A stretch of 64,000 nucleotides of DNA from Struthidea cinerea (taxonomy: Eukaryota; Chordata; Aves; Passeriformes; Corcoracidae), in the NCBI GenBank assembly GCA_013397865.1, contig VZTI01003934.1, forward strand, positions 720,412 through 784,411, given 5' to 3'. The notes below the pieces were generated by a model. The model did not search any database, was not told the origin of the DNA, and worked only from the letters and a program-made list of their open reading frames with translations. A program made the translations under genes and the position numbers. How positions within the stretch are numbered: the stretch's first letter is position 1; every line of letters starts with the position of its first letter. This document shows positions 22,717 to 37,400 of the stretch, in pieces.

Positions 22717-25700
22717 TTTCCTGCTGCTGTCGTGAATTACAGCCAAAACCAGAAATCTGTAAAGACGCTTAAAGTGTGGAACAAATAATAGTGTTTCCAA
22801 ATATTTGGAGTCTCCATGACGTACCAGCAGTTTTTTTAAATGTCCTGTGTATTTATAGTAGCTTCTGGCTAAAAACTATTTTCAGAGTACTAAAGCAGAA
22901 TGTTTTTTCACCTGGCTTCTTCCTGCAGCACAAAAAAAAATTGAGGACTTCAGATAGAGATAAGGAGGGTTTTGCAAGGACAGCTTGGAAAAAATATTCT
23001 GACAGCCTCTCAGAAGGACCTAGTTGGAGTCCATTAGTAGTCATAGATTTGATTTGAGATCATGAGAAAACTTTTAGTTCAGAGAAGCCAACCATCACCT
23101 GCCCTCAGTTTGTCCTGAACAAGCTCTTGTTCTCAATGATCACTTGAGCTACATTGCTTCTCTCTGCCACACTGGAAAATGGAACTGTGAGTAATGAGTT
23201 GACAGCAAAGCAAATCTTCAACCTTTCTGGGAGTACCTAGGGTATTTTTGGGCCACTACTGATAAAGAGGGAAAGGATAGTCTTTGAATTGCACAGCAAC
23301 TTTTAACTGCAGATTTAGCTCTTGTTGCTAAAACTTGTCAGAATTTTCCTTTCAGATGTCCAGCCCTTCAGATTTAGAAATCCATCTCTTGTTGGACAGC
23401 TAGGAGTTTCACAGTCTTTAAAGGGTGGGTTTAAAGGGTGTAAGCCTCATCCCATGTATTTTTCCATTTCCAGTGCTGAGTTTGGAATGGACACTATTTG
23501 AGCTTAAAGCTGTCTTCATTGTTACAGGACAAGATATCCTACTTTGCTAGAGAAAACAATGTTATGTTAAAAAGTAAAGCAATAAATACGTGCACAGCTG
23601 AGTTACTTTAGGAAAAGAAGGGAGGAAATACAGGAAGGGAAGAAAGAGGTAGGTAAACTGACTTTGGTGAAGATCTTGACAAGAATGTAATAATCTTAAA
23701 TGAGATTTGTCCCCAGCAGATACTGAAGACATCCTGACCTTTTTAAACTGATTTATTCATCATGGGAATGGATTTTGTACCTCATCCACTCTGTGACTGA
23801 TGGGCAGGAGTAATTTCTCTCTCAATACAGAAGAGTACACTGTGGTAGACTCCATTTGCCACCCTGACAGGAGCAGAATGCCATCAGTCACAGAGTTGGC
23901 TTAAGAAATATTTTCCTTTTCAGTCTTGCACTCTTAATGTATGCCTAATATGTGTGTAATGGTAGGATGGGGGGAAGGCTACTGAATTGTATGAAACTTG
24001 AGTCATGAATTTCCTCTACTGTCTGAGATCTCAGATCACAAGGAAAAGGAGTATCTATGGCTTTACTTGAAAGAATTCATAGAAGAAAAAAAAGCAGTGT
24101 AGAAAATTTCACACACACCCCCAATCCAACTCATGCTCTTTCTCTCGTCACATAATTTTATGGATCTTTTGCTTGCAAATATGCTTCTTCTATCTGTAGA
24201 TTCTTTAATCACCGTGATCCCCATATGCTGAATTTGCTTTGTATGACTGTCTTGTCATGTGGATGTCATTGAAGGTAGTAGTGGCCAGCCCTTCAAAAGG
24301 GACAGTTATATCTTTTATTTCAAAATACTGCAGGCACATCATTTTTCACTACTTTTTCCTGTGGGTGGCATTGGGGCAAGAGTGGGAAATAAAAGAAGGG
24401 AAGAATGAGATAGCTGAACCAATGCTAAAGAATATAAAATTGACATGGCAGCTTATTGTATTTCAAAACATGCAAACATAATGAGGTCTTATGTCAGTGA
24501 ATAACAGAACAGAAAACCCCACCAAAACACAAAAACCTAGAATTCTGATGGTAGGTAAGAGAAGTGGAGAGCAACTGTAGTAAAAATTTGTAAAAGGGCT
24601 TAGAAGCCCTAGGGGTTCTTCATTGGCTCTGGTCTCTGAACAAAGAGAGTCTAAACCCCAGACTATTCTGGGGTCATCCCTTATGAGCTGTGCTGCCCGT
24701 TGGAGCATGTAGGCAGGTCTCATGTCGGAACAGGTGGTGACAGTGCTGCTATTCTGCAGTTCTTTGCTACTGACCAAAAATGTATTCAGGAAGTAACCAA
24801 CTTTTATGTCAGATACAGTGATGGCTGAGCATCCATGAATAAAGGAGGAGAGAGGGGTGAGAAAGACAAGTGTGAGGATACTGGCATCAGTGGAGCACCG
24901 CATTTTTCCATTCTGGCCTTACCAGTTTATCTCCTGGCCTGCGGTTCCAGAGCGCAAATGCTTTGAAAGCTGTTGAACAAACCATTTCTGCCAATGCACT
25001 CTTGCTCTTCAAGCATTTCTTCCTGCAAGTAGGTGAAGCCCATGTAAAGGTGGGTAGCCCCTATGAGATGCTATAGTGTTTTTCAGAGAATCCTTCTGAA
25101 ATTCTGAAAAGTACTAGTGAATGGAAGGCATCTCTAAACCATGGTTTCTTCTGCTGGATTAACATTCCTGTGGGCTTTCCAGAGGACTATTGGCTGTGCT
25201 GAGGTAGACTCTGCATCTTGCTGTTGTTTTTCCCCAGCTTTATTTATTAAAAGCTTGAAGTCCGTTACTGTGTCTCTTTCTAGACGTGGTCTGCTGGAGA
25301 TTTTAGTCGATACTAAATGGTGCTGCACTGCAGACCAAAGCAAACATGCCTGTGGCACCAATTTGCTTTAGGAGATTCAGGAGCCCAGCCAACATCTCAT
25401 TCAGACAGAGAATACTGTGGGGCAAAAACCTGCAGGACTTGAGGGGCTTTTAAAAGGTTTGCACAGCTGGGCAGCAAGTCATTGTTTCACCGATCTGTTT
25501 GGAGTTCTGTTGCTGGCTCATTTGGGATTTGCTTGGGATCTCAGCTTCTTCATTCAGAAGTCTTTAAAACAGGCAGGTGTAAAACTGTTACACAAAACCT
25601 GTGGTATCTGAGGAAGTTAGTCTGCTTTTTCTGGAAGGCTCTTGAAGTAGAGGCATACTGACAGTGAATTAGGAAGCTGAAATGAATAATGGGTTGATAT

Positions 25701-28199
25701 TTTTTCCCTTTAATCTTTTTCCAAGGTTACTCTGGCCTGGTTGTTTGCAGAGGACACTTCAATGAACTAACTTAATATTAAGTCACAGTATGGGCAAACA
25801 GGTCAAGTTGTCAGCTTGAAAAAAAATCTTCATGTTACCTTCCTCATTTCTAGGGATTTTTGTCTCATGACACATACATTAAATGTAACTAGTAATGTCT
25901 GAAAAAGACCAATCTTATTCTATTTATCTCACCATATCAAAGCTTGGTCTCTGTTAATTTCACAGGACCCTCTAAGTCTCAACTGTGTCTTGTGAGATTG
26001 GCTGCTCCTTATCAACGTCTGCTGCGCTATTATTAAAAATAGAAAACTTTGCTTTACTAGGAAATGAATATAGAAATGGCATCAAACATACTGGACTTCA
26101 TATTGAAATTAATGGAGGTCCTGTATGATTTTTTTTTTTTTTGTAATTCATCTATAATTATAAGAGAGCTTCCTTTTATCTGTCTAAATAAGCCTTTGCA
26201 GAATATGAAAATTCTACCACTGAATTTTGCACTTGCCTATTACATGATAAACAGTGTCATGGTATTTGACAGCTGCATGATAAAAGCCTTGGTACTTGCA
26301 GAAGAATGAGGTTGCTTGCCAGAATAGGATGATTTAATTTCTTCACACTCCTTCCTGCTACTGGACATCTGACTTTTTTTCCCCCCTTTATCTTTAGTGA
26401 TTCTTTCCTTCTTTCACTTTGAAAAGATAATCTACCACTGCCTCTTTGCTTTCATGACTGTTTGCTGCTGACCTTTAACAAGCCCTGTAAATGTTAAACT
26501 AGGTTGTAGGATTTGTATACTTTTTAACAAATAAGGAAGTTACAGAGCTGGTAAATGTTCCAATATCAGTGAAGCTTTTTTAATTGTGTAAGCCCCAAAA
26601 AGAATGGTTCTAAAGGGGCAAAAGGAATAACCATTAAAGAAAAGTCCTTTCCCAAAGGGCTGTTGCCTTTTTAATAGAGTTTCCCTATAATACCAATTCT
26701 ACTTTGCATTTCCCCTTTTCTCCATAAAGTGTTAGCACTAGAACAACTGTGGCACTCTGAATCATTTCCACTGGCTTTAGCCTCCAGACCAGAACCATAG
26801 ATACAGTTTGTGTTGATTGCTCTCCCCAAACTCTTCACCTTTTCCTTATTTGTGTCTGTATGGAACTCATGATAAAGCTGAGACGTACTGTGAGACACTA
26901 AGGTAGCACTCTTGGGGGTGTTTTTAATGTTTAATATGTTTGGGCATTTAATTTCAAGCCTGACATTAAATTTATTAAGTTCAATAATTCTTAAAAACAT
27001 GTCCTTAATTAAACAATTTCATGCTGCTGTTCAAATACAGCTTTCCAGTCTCTCTGTGAAATGTAGCAGTGGTGCTGCTTAGCTTGTGTGTTAAAACCAT
27101 AATGGCCTGTGTGACATTGTCCAACGTGCTGTGATGTTCCCAAAGCTTAGGATCCATTTCAGTTTGGAGGGTGCGAATCTATGTGTAATCAAATGAGTGA
27201 TTCTGGTGTTAACAAGATGCCAAGTGCTCTAGTATTTCCAGCTGATGGTGGATAATAAGTGCTTTGTTAATGGAATGCTGACACCTCTTCCATGCTTTTC
27301 CTTCTCAGAGGGCTTAAATAATCTTTTGAAATAACCTTGGGAATTTTAATCCTTACTAAGTACAACATTTTTTCTTTGGTTTGCCTCTTTCTGCTAGCCC
27401 TACAGTATTTCCTTTCAAGTGCTACATCAGAGATAATAACATCTAGATGCCTGAAAGTGATAAGCTGGTGTTGTTTCTCATTAAAAGAGAAAAGAAAATC
27501 TTGTTTGTGGGTTTCTACCAAAAAATCCCTTAGCACTGGCATGGCACTGTCCAAAGGTACACGCCGGATCCAGCTCCCAAAGATAACTAAAACAAATTTT
27601 TCTGGTTTCCTTTTTCTTCTCTTAAAATGAATGTGCTTAATCTGCCATCTCCTGTAGCCAAAATGTTTTGTGGGCCACTGGTGTAAGGCTGGCTAAAAAT
27701 CTAGCCTTGTAAGGAGTGCTTGTCCATGTGCTGTTAGTTTCCAACCTATCCACCATATTTAAGGAAATCTGAAATACATTCTATTGTGTAACACCTATAA
27801 AGCACACAGGATTGCTGAAGAGCAGTCTCCATGAAGTGAAGGCTTCCTTTTTGCAGCTGATCAGTCAGAATTTTTACTGGGATATAATGGACTGGGTTTC
27901 AACTGCAATTTTTGGGGTCTCTTGTGTTTGTGTCACAGGATAGACAGCCTAATTTTCAGTTCTGCCATTCATTCTTCAAGTATCAAGCTACCTCTTTGGG
28001 TCTGAATGACCACCTCTTTATGGTACTGTGCTTGACAGTCTCAAATGACATATGCTAAAAAAGAACCATTTATCTTAATTTTTAACTTGTCAAAGAAATA
28101 AATTATCTCTTTGTTGTTTTAAATGACTCATTGTTTTCCCTCAAGCTGTTAAAAGAGGTGCGTGTTTGGATGGATTCTGATCTAAAAGATGGTATTTTA

Positions 28200-28484
28200 G
28201 GGCAGGGGTCAGCCTTTTGTCCCAGGCAGCTAGTGATAGGACAAGAGAAAATGGCTTCAAGCTGTGCCAGGAGAGGTTCAGGCTGGATGTCAGGAAAAAT
28301 TTCTTCACTGGAAAGGTGTTTAAGCATTGGAACGGGCTGGAGAGGTGATGGAGTCACCATCCCTGGAAGTGTACAAGAAATGTGGCATTTAGTGCTATGG
28401 TTTGGTTGGTTGACGTGGTAGTGTTCAGTCAAAGGTTGGACTTAATGATCGTGGAGGTCTTTTCCAACATTAATTATTTCTATC
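28200..28484 (+). mobile_element. CR1 LINE 3' end, plus strand
   Basis: The order of segments is that of a CR1 3' end: AGCTAGTGATAGGACAAGAG, then AGGAAAAATTTCTTCACTGG, CATTGGAACGGGCTGG, GGAGTCACCATCCCTGG, and finally GGTTGGACTTAATGATC with CTTTTCCAAC. The copy is short, 5'-truncated and interrupted by stops in all frames, so it is inactive. Confidence 0.88.
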
Positions 28485-31400
28485 ATGGGCATCCTGCCCA
28501 GTCCTAGAGATAGCAGTGTAATCATTTATCATGTAAAACCCAACCAACCCCCATATAATTTGCTCTATTATTAGTGGTCAGTATGCAGTGCAAGTATGTA
28601 ATAAATTTTTTATCTTACCTTGTATTATAAAATTTTCAAGTAGGCAAAACTAGTCTAAGAACACATTAGTCAATAATGAATTTAAAAGGGTAGGTCTAGG
28701 TGAGGAAATGTTGACCTTTATTCTAATACCTCTGGGCACACTGTTTGCAGCAGGTCTTTAACTTCCATTCCGGAACTTCTGTTGCTCTTGCAACGTAGTG
28801 GGACCGTTTTGATACAATCCTTTCATTTTACCATAAATCATGAGGAGGGGAAAGGGGCTGGAGAAGTTTTCCTGAGCGTACTTTCTCTAGTGCACATCCA
28901 ACCTTTCTGATCCTCTTCAAGAACTCTTGGTATTTTTTCTTGTTTTTTGGAAGACTATGTGGATGCTTACTGTTTGGTGGAAATAAGTTTAATCTGAAAC
29001 TGATCTTGTTTCTTCTGTGAAAGATGTGAAATTGTCCTGAGAGGATTTTACAACAGAAATTTCTACTTGAGCAATGTTACGTTTCTGGTGGAACCCAGGA
29101 GATGTGAATTCTATTGTCAAGCCTCTACATATAATTAGAAGGATAGTGAATTGGGTGGCTAAGGTTCTTAACTGTGGTATCTGACCTGAATTTGATCCCT
29201 TGGATTTGATTCGTGTTTTACTCTTCTGTGCATGCTCTTTCAGTGTCTGCAACTTCTGATTTAACAAATGTAACCTCGTGCATGTAAAAAAAAAACCCCA
29301 AACCACAAAACAAACAACTGTATTGCTACTGATGTTATATTTTAATTGGACAATTGTATAGCTTAGAGGATGGGCCACAAAGGAACAGCCAATTACGCTG
29401 TGTCTGTCTAAAAGCCTTTTCGTTACAGAATACTGATTAAGATTGTATAGTTTCATATTGTTTCATGTTATTGATTTCTACCAACCCCAAGTCAATGGTT
29501 CATTAATTGACAATTACCTTTTTTCACCATGTTTCAGAAAATTGACGTGAGCAACCTGAGGTGTTAAGTTCAATTTCTACTAGGTATCAGCGTGCCTGTT
29601 TAATCTCTAACAAGACCCATTAGGCTCCCTGTTTCAATTTTACACAGGCCATAAAGGATTCTCCACAGGGAGGCTATGACCCTCTCCCTCTAAGGAGAGC
29701 AAAGATAGTCTTTACAGAAATGATAGGGAATATCTGTGGAAGGGCTTTTTGCCCATCTGTGTTGACAGAAGGAAGTCAATATTTTGCCTATCACAAATGC
29801 TGCAGTAAAGTTTGGGGCCATTGACATGTAATGACTTACTTGAGTTGTACCTCTAATTTGTTTCACTGTACGTGTTGTGTCGGAGTTGTATATAAGAAGT
29901 GAAATCTTTGTTTTACATGTCAGAGGTGAGAATGTGTGAAATCTAAAGCACAGAGCTAATTCTTTTTGGGGGAGGAACCTTGCACATAAAACTTTGTTTT
30001 ATGAGATAAACATGGCCTTTGTTCAGGATTCTTACCTTCCCCAAAACACTTGCTTGCCGATGTTATCTGAAGCAGTCAGCCTTTGATCAACAGTGTATCT
30101 ACCCTTCTAGCACCTTCATCTAGCTCACCTAGTGTTACTAGTTAGTCCTTCAGGCTCCATGTCCTACCAGACAAGACAACTCTGTGCCTGATTTCCAATC
30201 CTTGTAGAAGTGGCAGCACAGAGCTTGAGGACATCAGCATGCTGATCATGCCACAACCCCAGTCTCTTCATGAACTTTCCCAACAGTGCTCAACCACAGT
30301 GAGATCCTTCTCTGTCTTCAGGAGAGATGCTTCAGGGCAAAGGAACAATTGGCACAACCACCCTTTGTGTTTAATCAGAAAACAAAAAACTGAGCTGCTT
30401 AAGAGCAGCTCTGCCTACTCTGGCCTCTCTTTGTCAGCAGGACTTTATAATGGTGAGTGGCATCAGAAGTTTTCTCATTGTGCTTAGTGCTTGTTCAAAC
30501 AAAGAGCAAAAGTTACTAATGCTGTGGTGCTTTAGTTGGTGTTTCTTGGTCTCGTGCAGGGGCTCAGGGCTATGTAGTTATGCAAAAGTTACATATTTGC
30601 CAATTTGCAAAGTAACTGTTGTTTTTCCCAGTCCCTGTCATCTTGTGTGCTTCTTTGTCCCACTGCACTCCACTTGCATGCTCTTGAAAAAAGCATAATG
30701 AGTTGCATTTGCCTTGGAAAGGTTTGTCTTCTGGCTGTTGCCTGAGCTGCTCCCCTACCTGACGCACATTGATGTGAGTGAGTAGATCCTTCAACTACTC
30801 ATCAGTGTGAGGTGGAAGGAAATTTGCTTCCTGAAGGAAAGTATGAATTCATGAGTTCAGTATAAATGAACTCATGTTTGGAGCATGCAGTGCCATGTGC
30901 CTGCCACTGACTTGAAACCTCCTGCTTGTTACAGGACAAATTCAGAAGGCAAAGAGTAACCTGTGCTTACTGTTGTAAGGCCAAAGGTCAGGAACTTGAT
31001 TGCAAGTGTAGAGAGAGATGAAAAATTTTGTATTATTTTCGAAGAGTTAGCAGGAACTTCACTCAGTTTCATAAAAATGATTAGAGACAGTCTCCCAGAG
31101 CCCTCCCCAGCCATTACAATTGTGTGTTGTTCCATAGAACTCATCTTTCTGTCTTCTTGTTTTAGTTCTGATTCACTGGGTAACCTGAGTGACTTAAAAT
31201 TAGAAGATGATCTTCAGAGAGTTTCTTGAGAAGCTTGTGTTAATTTAGATTAAAGTAGTCTTCAGAATGTCTTGGGTACTGTCCAAGTAGAGACTATAAT
31301 CCCTCTTTCCCAAAGGTTATTAATTCATTGATTATTAATTGTATCAATGTTATCCTCAAGAACTTGTGACTGGGACACAAGGACTCCAAGTTTTAGAGCC

Positions 31401-34400
31401 GTTTCTCTTTGTTCTTCATACTTTCTTTCCATTTTTTTTCCTAACGTGGATTTTAATAAGAGATCATTATAATATTACTTTGAAATAATATTTTGTTTTG
31501 CTACTGCTAAGTATATCACTGTAAATATCTACGGTTTTGTTTTATTCAGTTAGTGTCTCTAAGAACAAAGGAGATTTATGGTTCAATTACAGACACTTCG
31601 ATCTTTAATGAGTTGTGATAGAGGAGATTGTAGCAATTTTCATTGAGCCAGAATTTGTTACCACAGTTTTCCAAAGAAACAGTTACAGCGTTTCTCATGC
31701 TGATGAGTTTAAATATTAATTTTAGCTTCTCTTCAGGTTAAATAGTCAATCCATTTGAAGTTGATTTCAAAAATTCTGCTGACTTGAAAAGCATCAGTAT
31801 TTTACTCTTCATTTCCTCTTTCCCATCTTAGAAAAATAATTTTTCCCTTTAGCTATTGCATCAGGCAAAAGCAAGTTTTTGAGATTACTGTACATTCATT
31901 ACATACATGCAGCCATATACCCATGTTGGTTTCCCACAACCTCACTTTAATTTATTATTACAACCTCACTTGTCTTGATCTGTTTTAGAATTCAATCTCT
32001 CCTGTGCTCCATTTCGGGATGAGGTAATATTAAGGAGGAGGTGGTTGTTTCGGTTTTTTTGTTTGTTTGTGTGTTTTACTGGCTTTTTCCCAGAGGAGAA
32101 GGAGCTGTTTTTAACGTTTCCTCTCCCCCTCTCCTCCTCTCCTTGCTTTATTTGGTTCTACTTCCGTAGTGGGTTTGGAAGGGTAAAAGATACAATAAAC
32201 TGCAATCTTTTTTTTTCTTTCACCCTTAAAGATTTTGAAGCTTGGTAGGTCTTCTTTCTTTTTTTTCTTTAAGCCATTGACACAAACTGAATTGATGTGA
32301 AGCCTCAGGCCTTCCACTGCTGAATTTGTCTAGAGCATGAAGAATCTCATTATTACAGAGTGCACTTGAAGCTTGAAGTACAGAGAGGATGATGACTACA
32401 TTGATAGTTAACTGCTGCACCCTATGAGTCAGTGTCATCAGTGCATTTAATGTGTAGGCTTGTGCCAGCATTCGAATTCATGTGCTTGAGCGATGGCAGA
32501 CAATAATGACTCATGCTTCATTTACTGGTGTCCTATCACTTTTTCTCTGGCTTCATGGACTTTTCGTGTAATCTCAAAGAGCAATTACTGGGAAAGAATG
32601 AAGTCTCTATGCCTGAATAAGGGTCAGAGAACTCAGAGGGACTCTGAACATTGTTTGACCAAAGAAAACAGGATGTTCTTGTTTCTTCAGTTTTCCTGGT
32701 TTGTGTCAAGTTTTCTGATTTTATCAGAGTAGTTTAAGATCCCATGTTGCAGGTTTAGCCCCAGAAATTCATACAGTAGGTGGCTGTGTTCATTTGTCCA
32801 CTTCTTGGTTGAAAAGTAAAGTAGATGTGGTTGCTCTAGTTTAAAAATTAAAGCAAACAGGAACTGTGATATTTAAATATGTTGTACCAGAAGTGGTTCC
32901 ATGATTTCCATCTGTATGGGGAAAACAGTGTTGTACTAATAAAGATCTGGAGAGATTTTAAGCTCATTATTACTTAAATAAGTACTGCTTTAATAAATTA
33001 AATTTATTAATTATTTATTATCTAAATCGAGACCCTTCAAAAAGTACTAGACAAAAGACATGTGGCACTAACCATTCTGCCTCCTCTCTATTCCCTGTTT
33101 TCCTTCCTGGCAGAAGCAATGCAGAGCAGTGTAGCTGCTGCCATAACCAGGTGATTATAAGGGGACCAAACCAGGGTCTGTTCTAAAGCTGCTTTTTGAT
33201 GCAACATCACATGGTCTGAAAGTTACAAAAAATTGACCACCTTGATGTGTTTCTCAAAGAGTTGCAAGGTAAGAGGCAATCGCAGCTATTGAATATGGAA
33301 TATTGTGAAAAGGAAGTTCTAGGTCATATTCGGAAATGAGAAAATATTTTCTGGCATGACTAGTCAAACATCTGTGAGTGCCCTGGGATTTTTGTTTGAC
33401 TCAAGTCAGATGTGCAGTGTTTTGCAAATTCTCTTGTGTGTATGAACTACTAAAATTGTTTTCTCATTAGTGGGACTGAGAACTGTAAACTGCACTATCT
33501 GCAAGTGGAATTAAAAAGATATTTTAGAAAATGTTGGGTGAGTAGCAGATTTTCCAGGAAGCTTAGAGATAGTCATGTTGGCTGCAGGTCTCTTTCTTCC
33601 TCCAGTTGAGAAAGAAACTGAGGCCAAAACAACTTAGAGGGTCTAATGCCTGCATTGTAAGGCAGCTTTGCCTGTAGTCCCAAAAGGTTTGCAGAGCAAT
33701 GACTGTGGTTCTTTTAAAATGCGGAAGCTGATATAAATATTAGTTCTCAAACTAAGTTATTTCCCTGTAGAGATATTGAAAAGGAAAGCTTGGGAAACAG
33801 CTCTCTGCCACAGCAGCTGAGAACTGAGAGTGTGACTTAGCAAACAAGGATGAAGCTGTATGAGATCTCCTTCTGACTGTGAAACTCTTGATATTCCTCA
33901 GCTGAAGAGTTGCAATCTCTGTTCCAGATGTTTAGCCACATGCTATATACATTTGCAGTACTCCTTGGGGGATGGTGTGTGTTTATCACTGATTCAAAAA
34001 TCTGGAATAAGTGCATAGTGTGTTAGCCGCCTCTCCTGCCACTGCAGACTGGTCCTTCTGAGATGGTGCAGCATTTGAGACATCAGTAGCACCCTGACTG
34101 TTGGTAACTTGGTGGTGCCTTCTGCACCTTGTTACATTTTAGGGGGCAGTGGTTTGAAATCTGTCCTTTTTAAAACACAGTTTTGGATCAAAACTGAATT
34201 ACAGCCTGGCAGGCAATGATACCAACTGAAAGATAGTAGCATACACTTAGACCAGCCTGAGAGATACGGCCTTTCTTACACCTCTGAAGTGTAAGCTGGA
34301 ATTACAGTCTTAACTGCAACAAAATTGTGGTTTTGTTCAGTGTCTAGGCTTCTTCTGCACACTGACACTTCAGGAGCTCTGCTCACAGTCATTCGGGCTG

Positions 34401-37400
34401 TGCCCTGTCTGAGTGCACACAGATGTACTGGGCTCTTTTTGAGGCAGTATTCCTAATTGTGTATGTTGCCCTTGGAACAAGATAGACTTTTTTCCCTGAC
34501 GTTTTTAAAACCCTTTTAGCCATCAATCTTTCTTTTAATTGATTTTAAAAATTAAAAGCAGTTAGGAAGTTTTAATAAAAGACTGAACATCAGATAAACT
34601 TGCTACCCGTTAACAAAATCACTAGAAGACAGTGCTTCCTATAGGGAGTTAGAGGAGATGTAAAGAGAGCAGGGCTGGAGCTTCTTCCCTGAATTATCAT
34701 TATGCTGTGTAATGAAGCAGAAGCTTACACAGCCATGAACTAATTTGTTATGGCTCCTCATGAGGTCTGCAGTCCAGCTGGAGAGAGGTAAAGAGATGAC
34801 AGTAGTTTGTTAGGGAATGGAAGAAAGAAGCTTTCTTTAATAAGTTATTTGGAATTTTGGATTTTCTAATGCCATCTTTGTTCAAAAGCCATTTGGACTA
34901 AATCAGTAGTGGCTGATCTGTAAATTGTTAGTGCTTACCTTCCCCCATTCCCCTCCCCTCATATGAGCCTTTTTTTTGTACATCATGAGTGCAAAAACAG
35001 AAGGTGGCTTAAACACTGACGAGTGATGCTGTTCACACATTGTAGTCATGTGTTACCAGCTTTAAGGGTAGGATGCTGTTTCAGATCTGTTTAAATGAGA
35101 AATATGTTTATCACAAGTGTGCTGAGCTGTACTTCCTTTTTGATTCCTCAATTTTTAATGTGTAATGATTCTGCTGAAAGCACTTCACATTTTTCTTAAA
35201 GCACTGCAAACTTCATTAGTAAGAGCAGCACTGTTGTAAGGTGCAGTGTGTTGCTGCTGTATTAAATAATATATATTTGAAAACTGCATTTAAAATGATG
35301 GTTTGAAGTTATGTTTCCCATGAGCAAAACAGAGGAACTGCTATTTTGTCCTTAATTCACCTTGTTATGTTACAGATTGCAAGAAATACAAGAACAGAAA
35401 TATTTGGAGAAAGTTGTTTTCTGCTTATTTTTATCACTGTAATCTGTTGTTTTCAACAGATTGTTTTCAACATAGGTTGTAGAGAATGTCCTAATATTTT
35501 TTTTATTAATGGATTTCAATTTATCTTGCAATGAGAAATCTGATGAAACGTACTTAAAGAATTTAATCCTATAGCTCAGAAATCTCTTAAACTTTTTTTC
35601 TTAAAACATGAATAAGGTTTCATCTTTGAAGCTAACAGCCTGGATGTAGAAAACAGGACTTTCAAGGTCCTTACAAAACTTTGATGCACCAGGTACTAGA
35701 AGTTAGTTTTCCTGCTTGATTGCTCACCATTCTGTTAGATGATGTCTGTTTATGTAGCTCTTTAACACATGCAATATTTTGCATTTTACAGATGAAAATG
35801 TTATTTTTATTTTATTGTTTGTCTTACTCATTCTTTTAGAGTTCCTTCTTTAGGTTTATGGAGTCCTTGACTGAGATTTCAACAGCAAAACAAGCATATG
35901 TGCTAGTGTGAATCACAGTTGCTACCAGCTTTGTTTGCAAGTGGTCCCAGAGTGCAGCTCTGTCTCTTGCAATCTGGCTTTTCTGGCATGGGGCTCATCT
36001 GCTTTCCCTTGATATGGAACAGGGATTTTTTCTAAAGCCCTTTATCACTCGACACCTTTCCCTCCCCTGCATGAAGAGTAGCACACCCAAGAGTGCAGAG
36101 CCAGTGTCTGTCATTTCTCCTTAGCTTTCCAAGGACTTTTTGGAGCAAAAAAATAACCAATCCCTGTATTGCAGCAAAGGGGATGAAACCTGCTTGTCAC
36201 TGCCAACCATTCTAGCTCCTCTGGCTGTCTCTTTTAAAATGCTAGTGATACTTAGGAACAGCGCTCTCAAATTTTAGGTATTTTCTGCATACTTGGAGAA
36301 TGCCACATAGTTCCTCTGAGTTCCTCTGGTAGTTTTAGACAACTAGTGTCCTCTTGCAGGAAATAAATATGCAGAATGTTTGTACTTCCATTTTGATTTT
36401 GAGTTTGTCATAATGAGCTTGGATAAACTGACATCTAGGAAATACTGAAACAGCACACGCTTATCAAACAATGATATAATATTTATATGTCTTGAATCTG
36501 CTGGTGTACCTTGTCCCTTGCTTTTGTATGGGAGAAGATGGTGAGGAACTCTTTTGTTTGTTCATCAGGTGTGTTTGCCTGCCTGACTGCAGCAACCGTG
36601 TCCACTGAAATTCTCAGTAACTGGTCATCAGGTTCCTAATTTGTTCTGTGCAGAATGCCTAACTCCCCTGTTTGCTGAAACCTACAAAAATCGGAAGAAG
36701 GGAAAAAGCAAAGCAGAAACTCTCTGGTGAATAAAATGCCAAAAATGAATTAAACACTAGCCACAGCAAAGGTAGTGAGTGTTGCCTTGCAGCTGAATTC
36801 TGGTACTGTCTGGCAGATGTTTAGTGCTTAGAGTAAACTAACCAGTGGTTCAAAAAAACCTGGAATTTTGGGGTCGTGAACAAAGTAAGTGTATTTCTGT
36901 CTCTTAAAGGAGAAAGACAGCCTCTAAACTGCTGAAGCTGGACATGGTCAGGAAGACTCTGAATTGATAATTATGAGAGAAATGTAACTAACTTGTGAGC
37001 TCTCTTGCTGTGATGAGTATCCCTCCTTTAGTTTTATGAATTTGGTTGTTCTGAAAGATGGTATTGAGAGCAGCAGTAAAGAAGTGTCATTTGTGAATAA
37101 GTCTCTTCTCTACAGGCGACTGCCTTTCTGCTTTACTGGTAGAGTGTAGAGGTTGTAAAAACAACACTGTATGCGCTTCTAACTACAAATACATATATGG
37201 TAAAAATGCACATACAGAATGGTGGAAAGAAAAGCTCTGTTAGGCTAAAGAAAAAATTAACTTAGAGCAAACGTATTATATCGAATATGCACAAAAATAA
37301 AGGGTAGTGACCACTGCACAGGCAAAAGGAAGCAAATTATTCCACTGCATAAAACTGTATTATGTGTGATTGGCAGAAAGGAGAAGGGAAAACCTTTTCC

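Larger units (their letters stand above)
21691..28199. other. non-coding DNA with microsatellite, nothing coding recognised
   Basis: A moderately GC-rich stretch at 22130-22340 follows the CpG island and ends with a short palindrome. Otherwise the sequence is AT-rich. Frames such as 24463-24903 minus (146 codons) and 22776-23057 plus show no recognisable domain. No repeat family was identified. Confidence 0.5.

Noticed and set aside
24463..24903. 146-codon minus-strand frame with a hydrophobic C-terminal stretch
   Set aside because: The hydrophobic part comes from ordinary T/C-rich reading, and no motif or neighbouring element supports a gene.
28989..29456. 155-codon minus-strand frame
   Set aside because: It crosses an A/C-rich low-complexity tract and has no recognisable domain.
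32386..32445. ATGATGA and GTCATCA near each other, C/D snoRNA-like
   Set aside because: No correctly placed D box (CTGA) and terminal stem on either strand.
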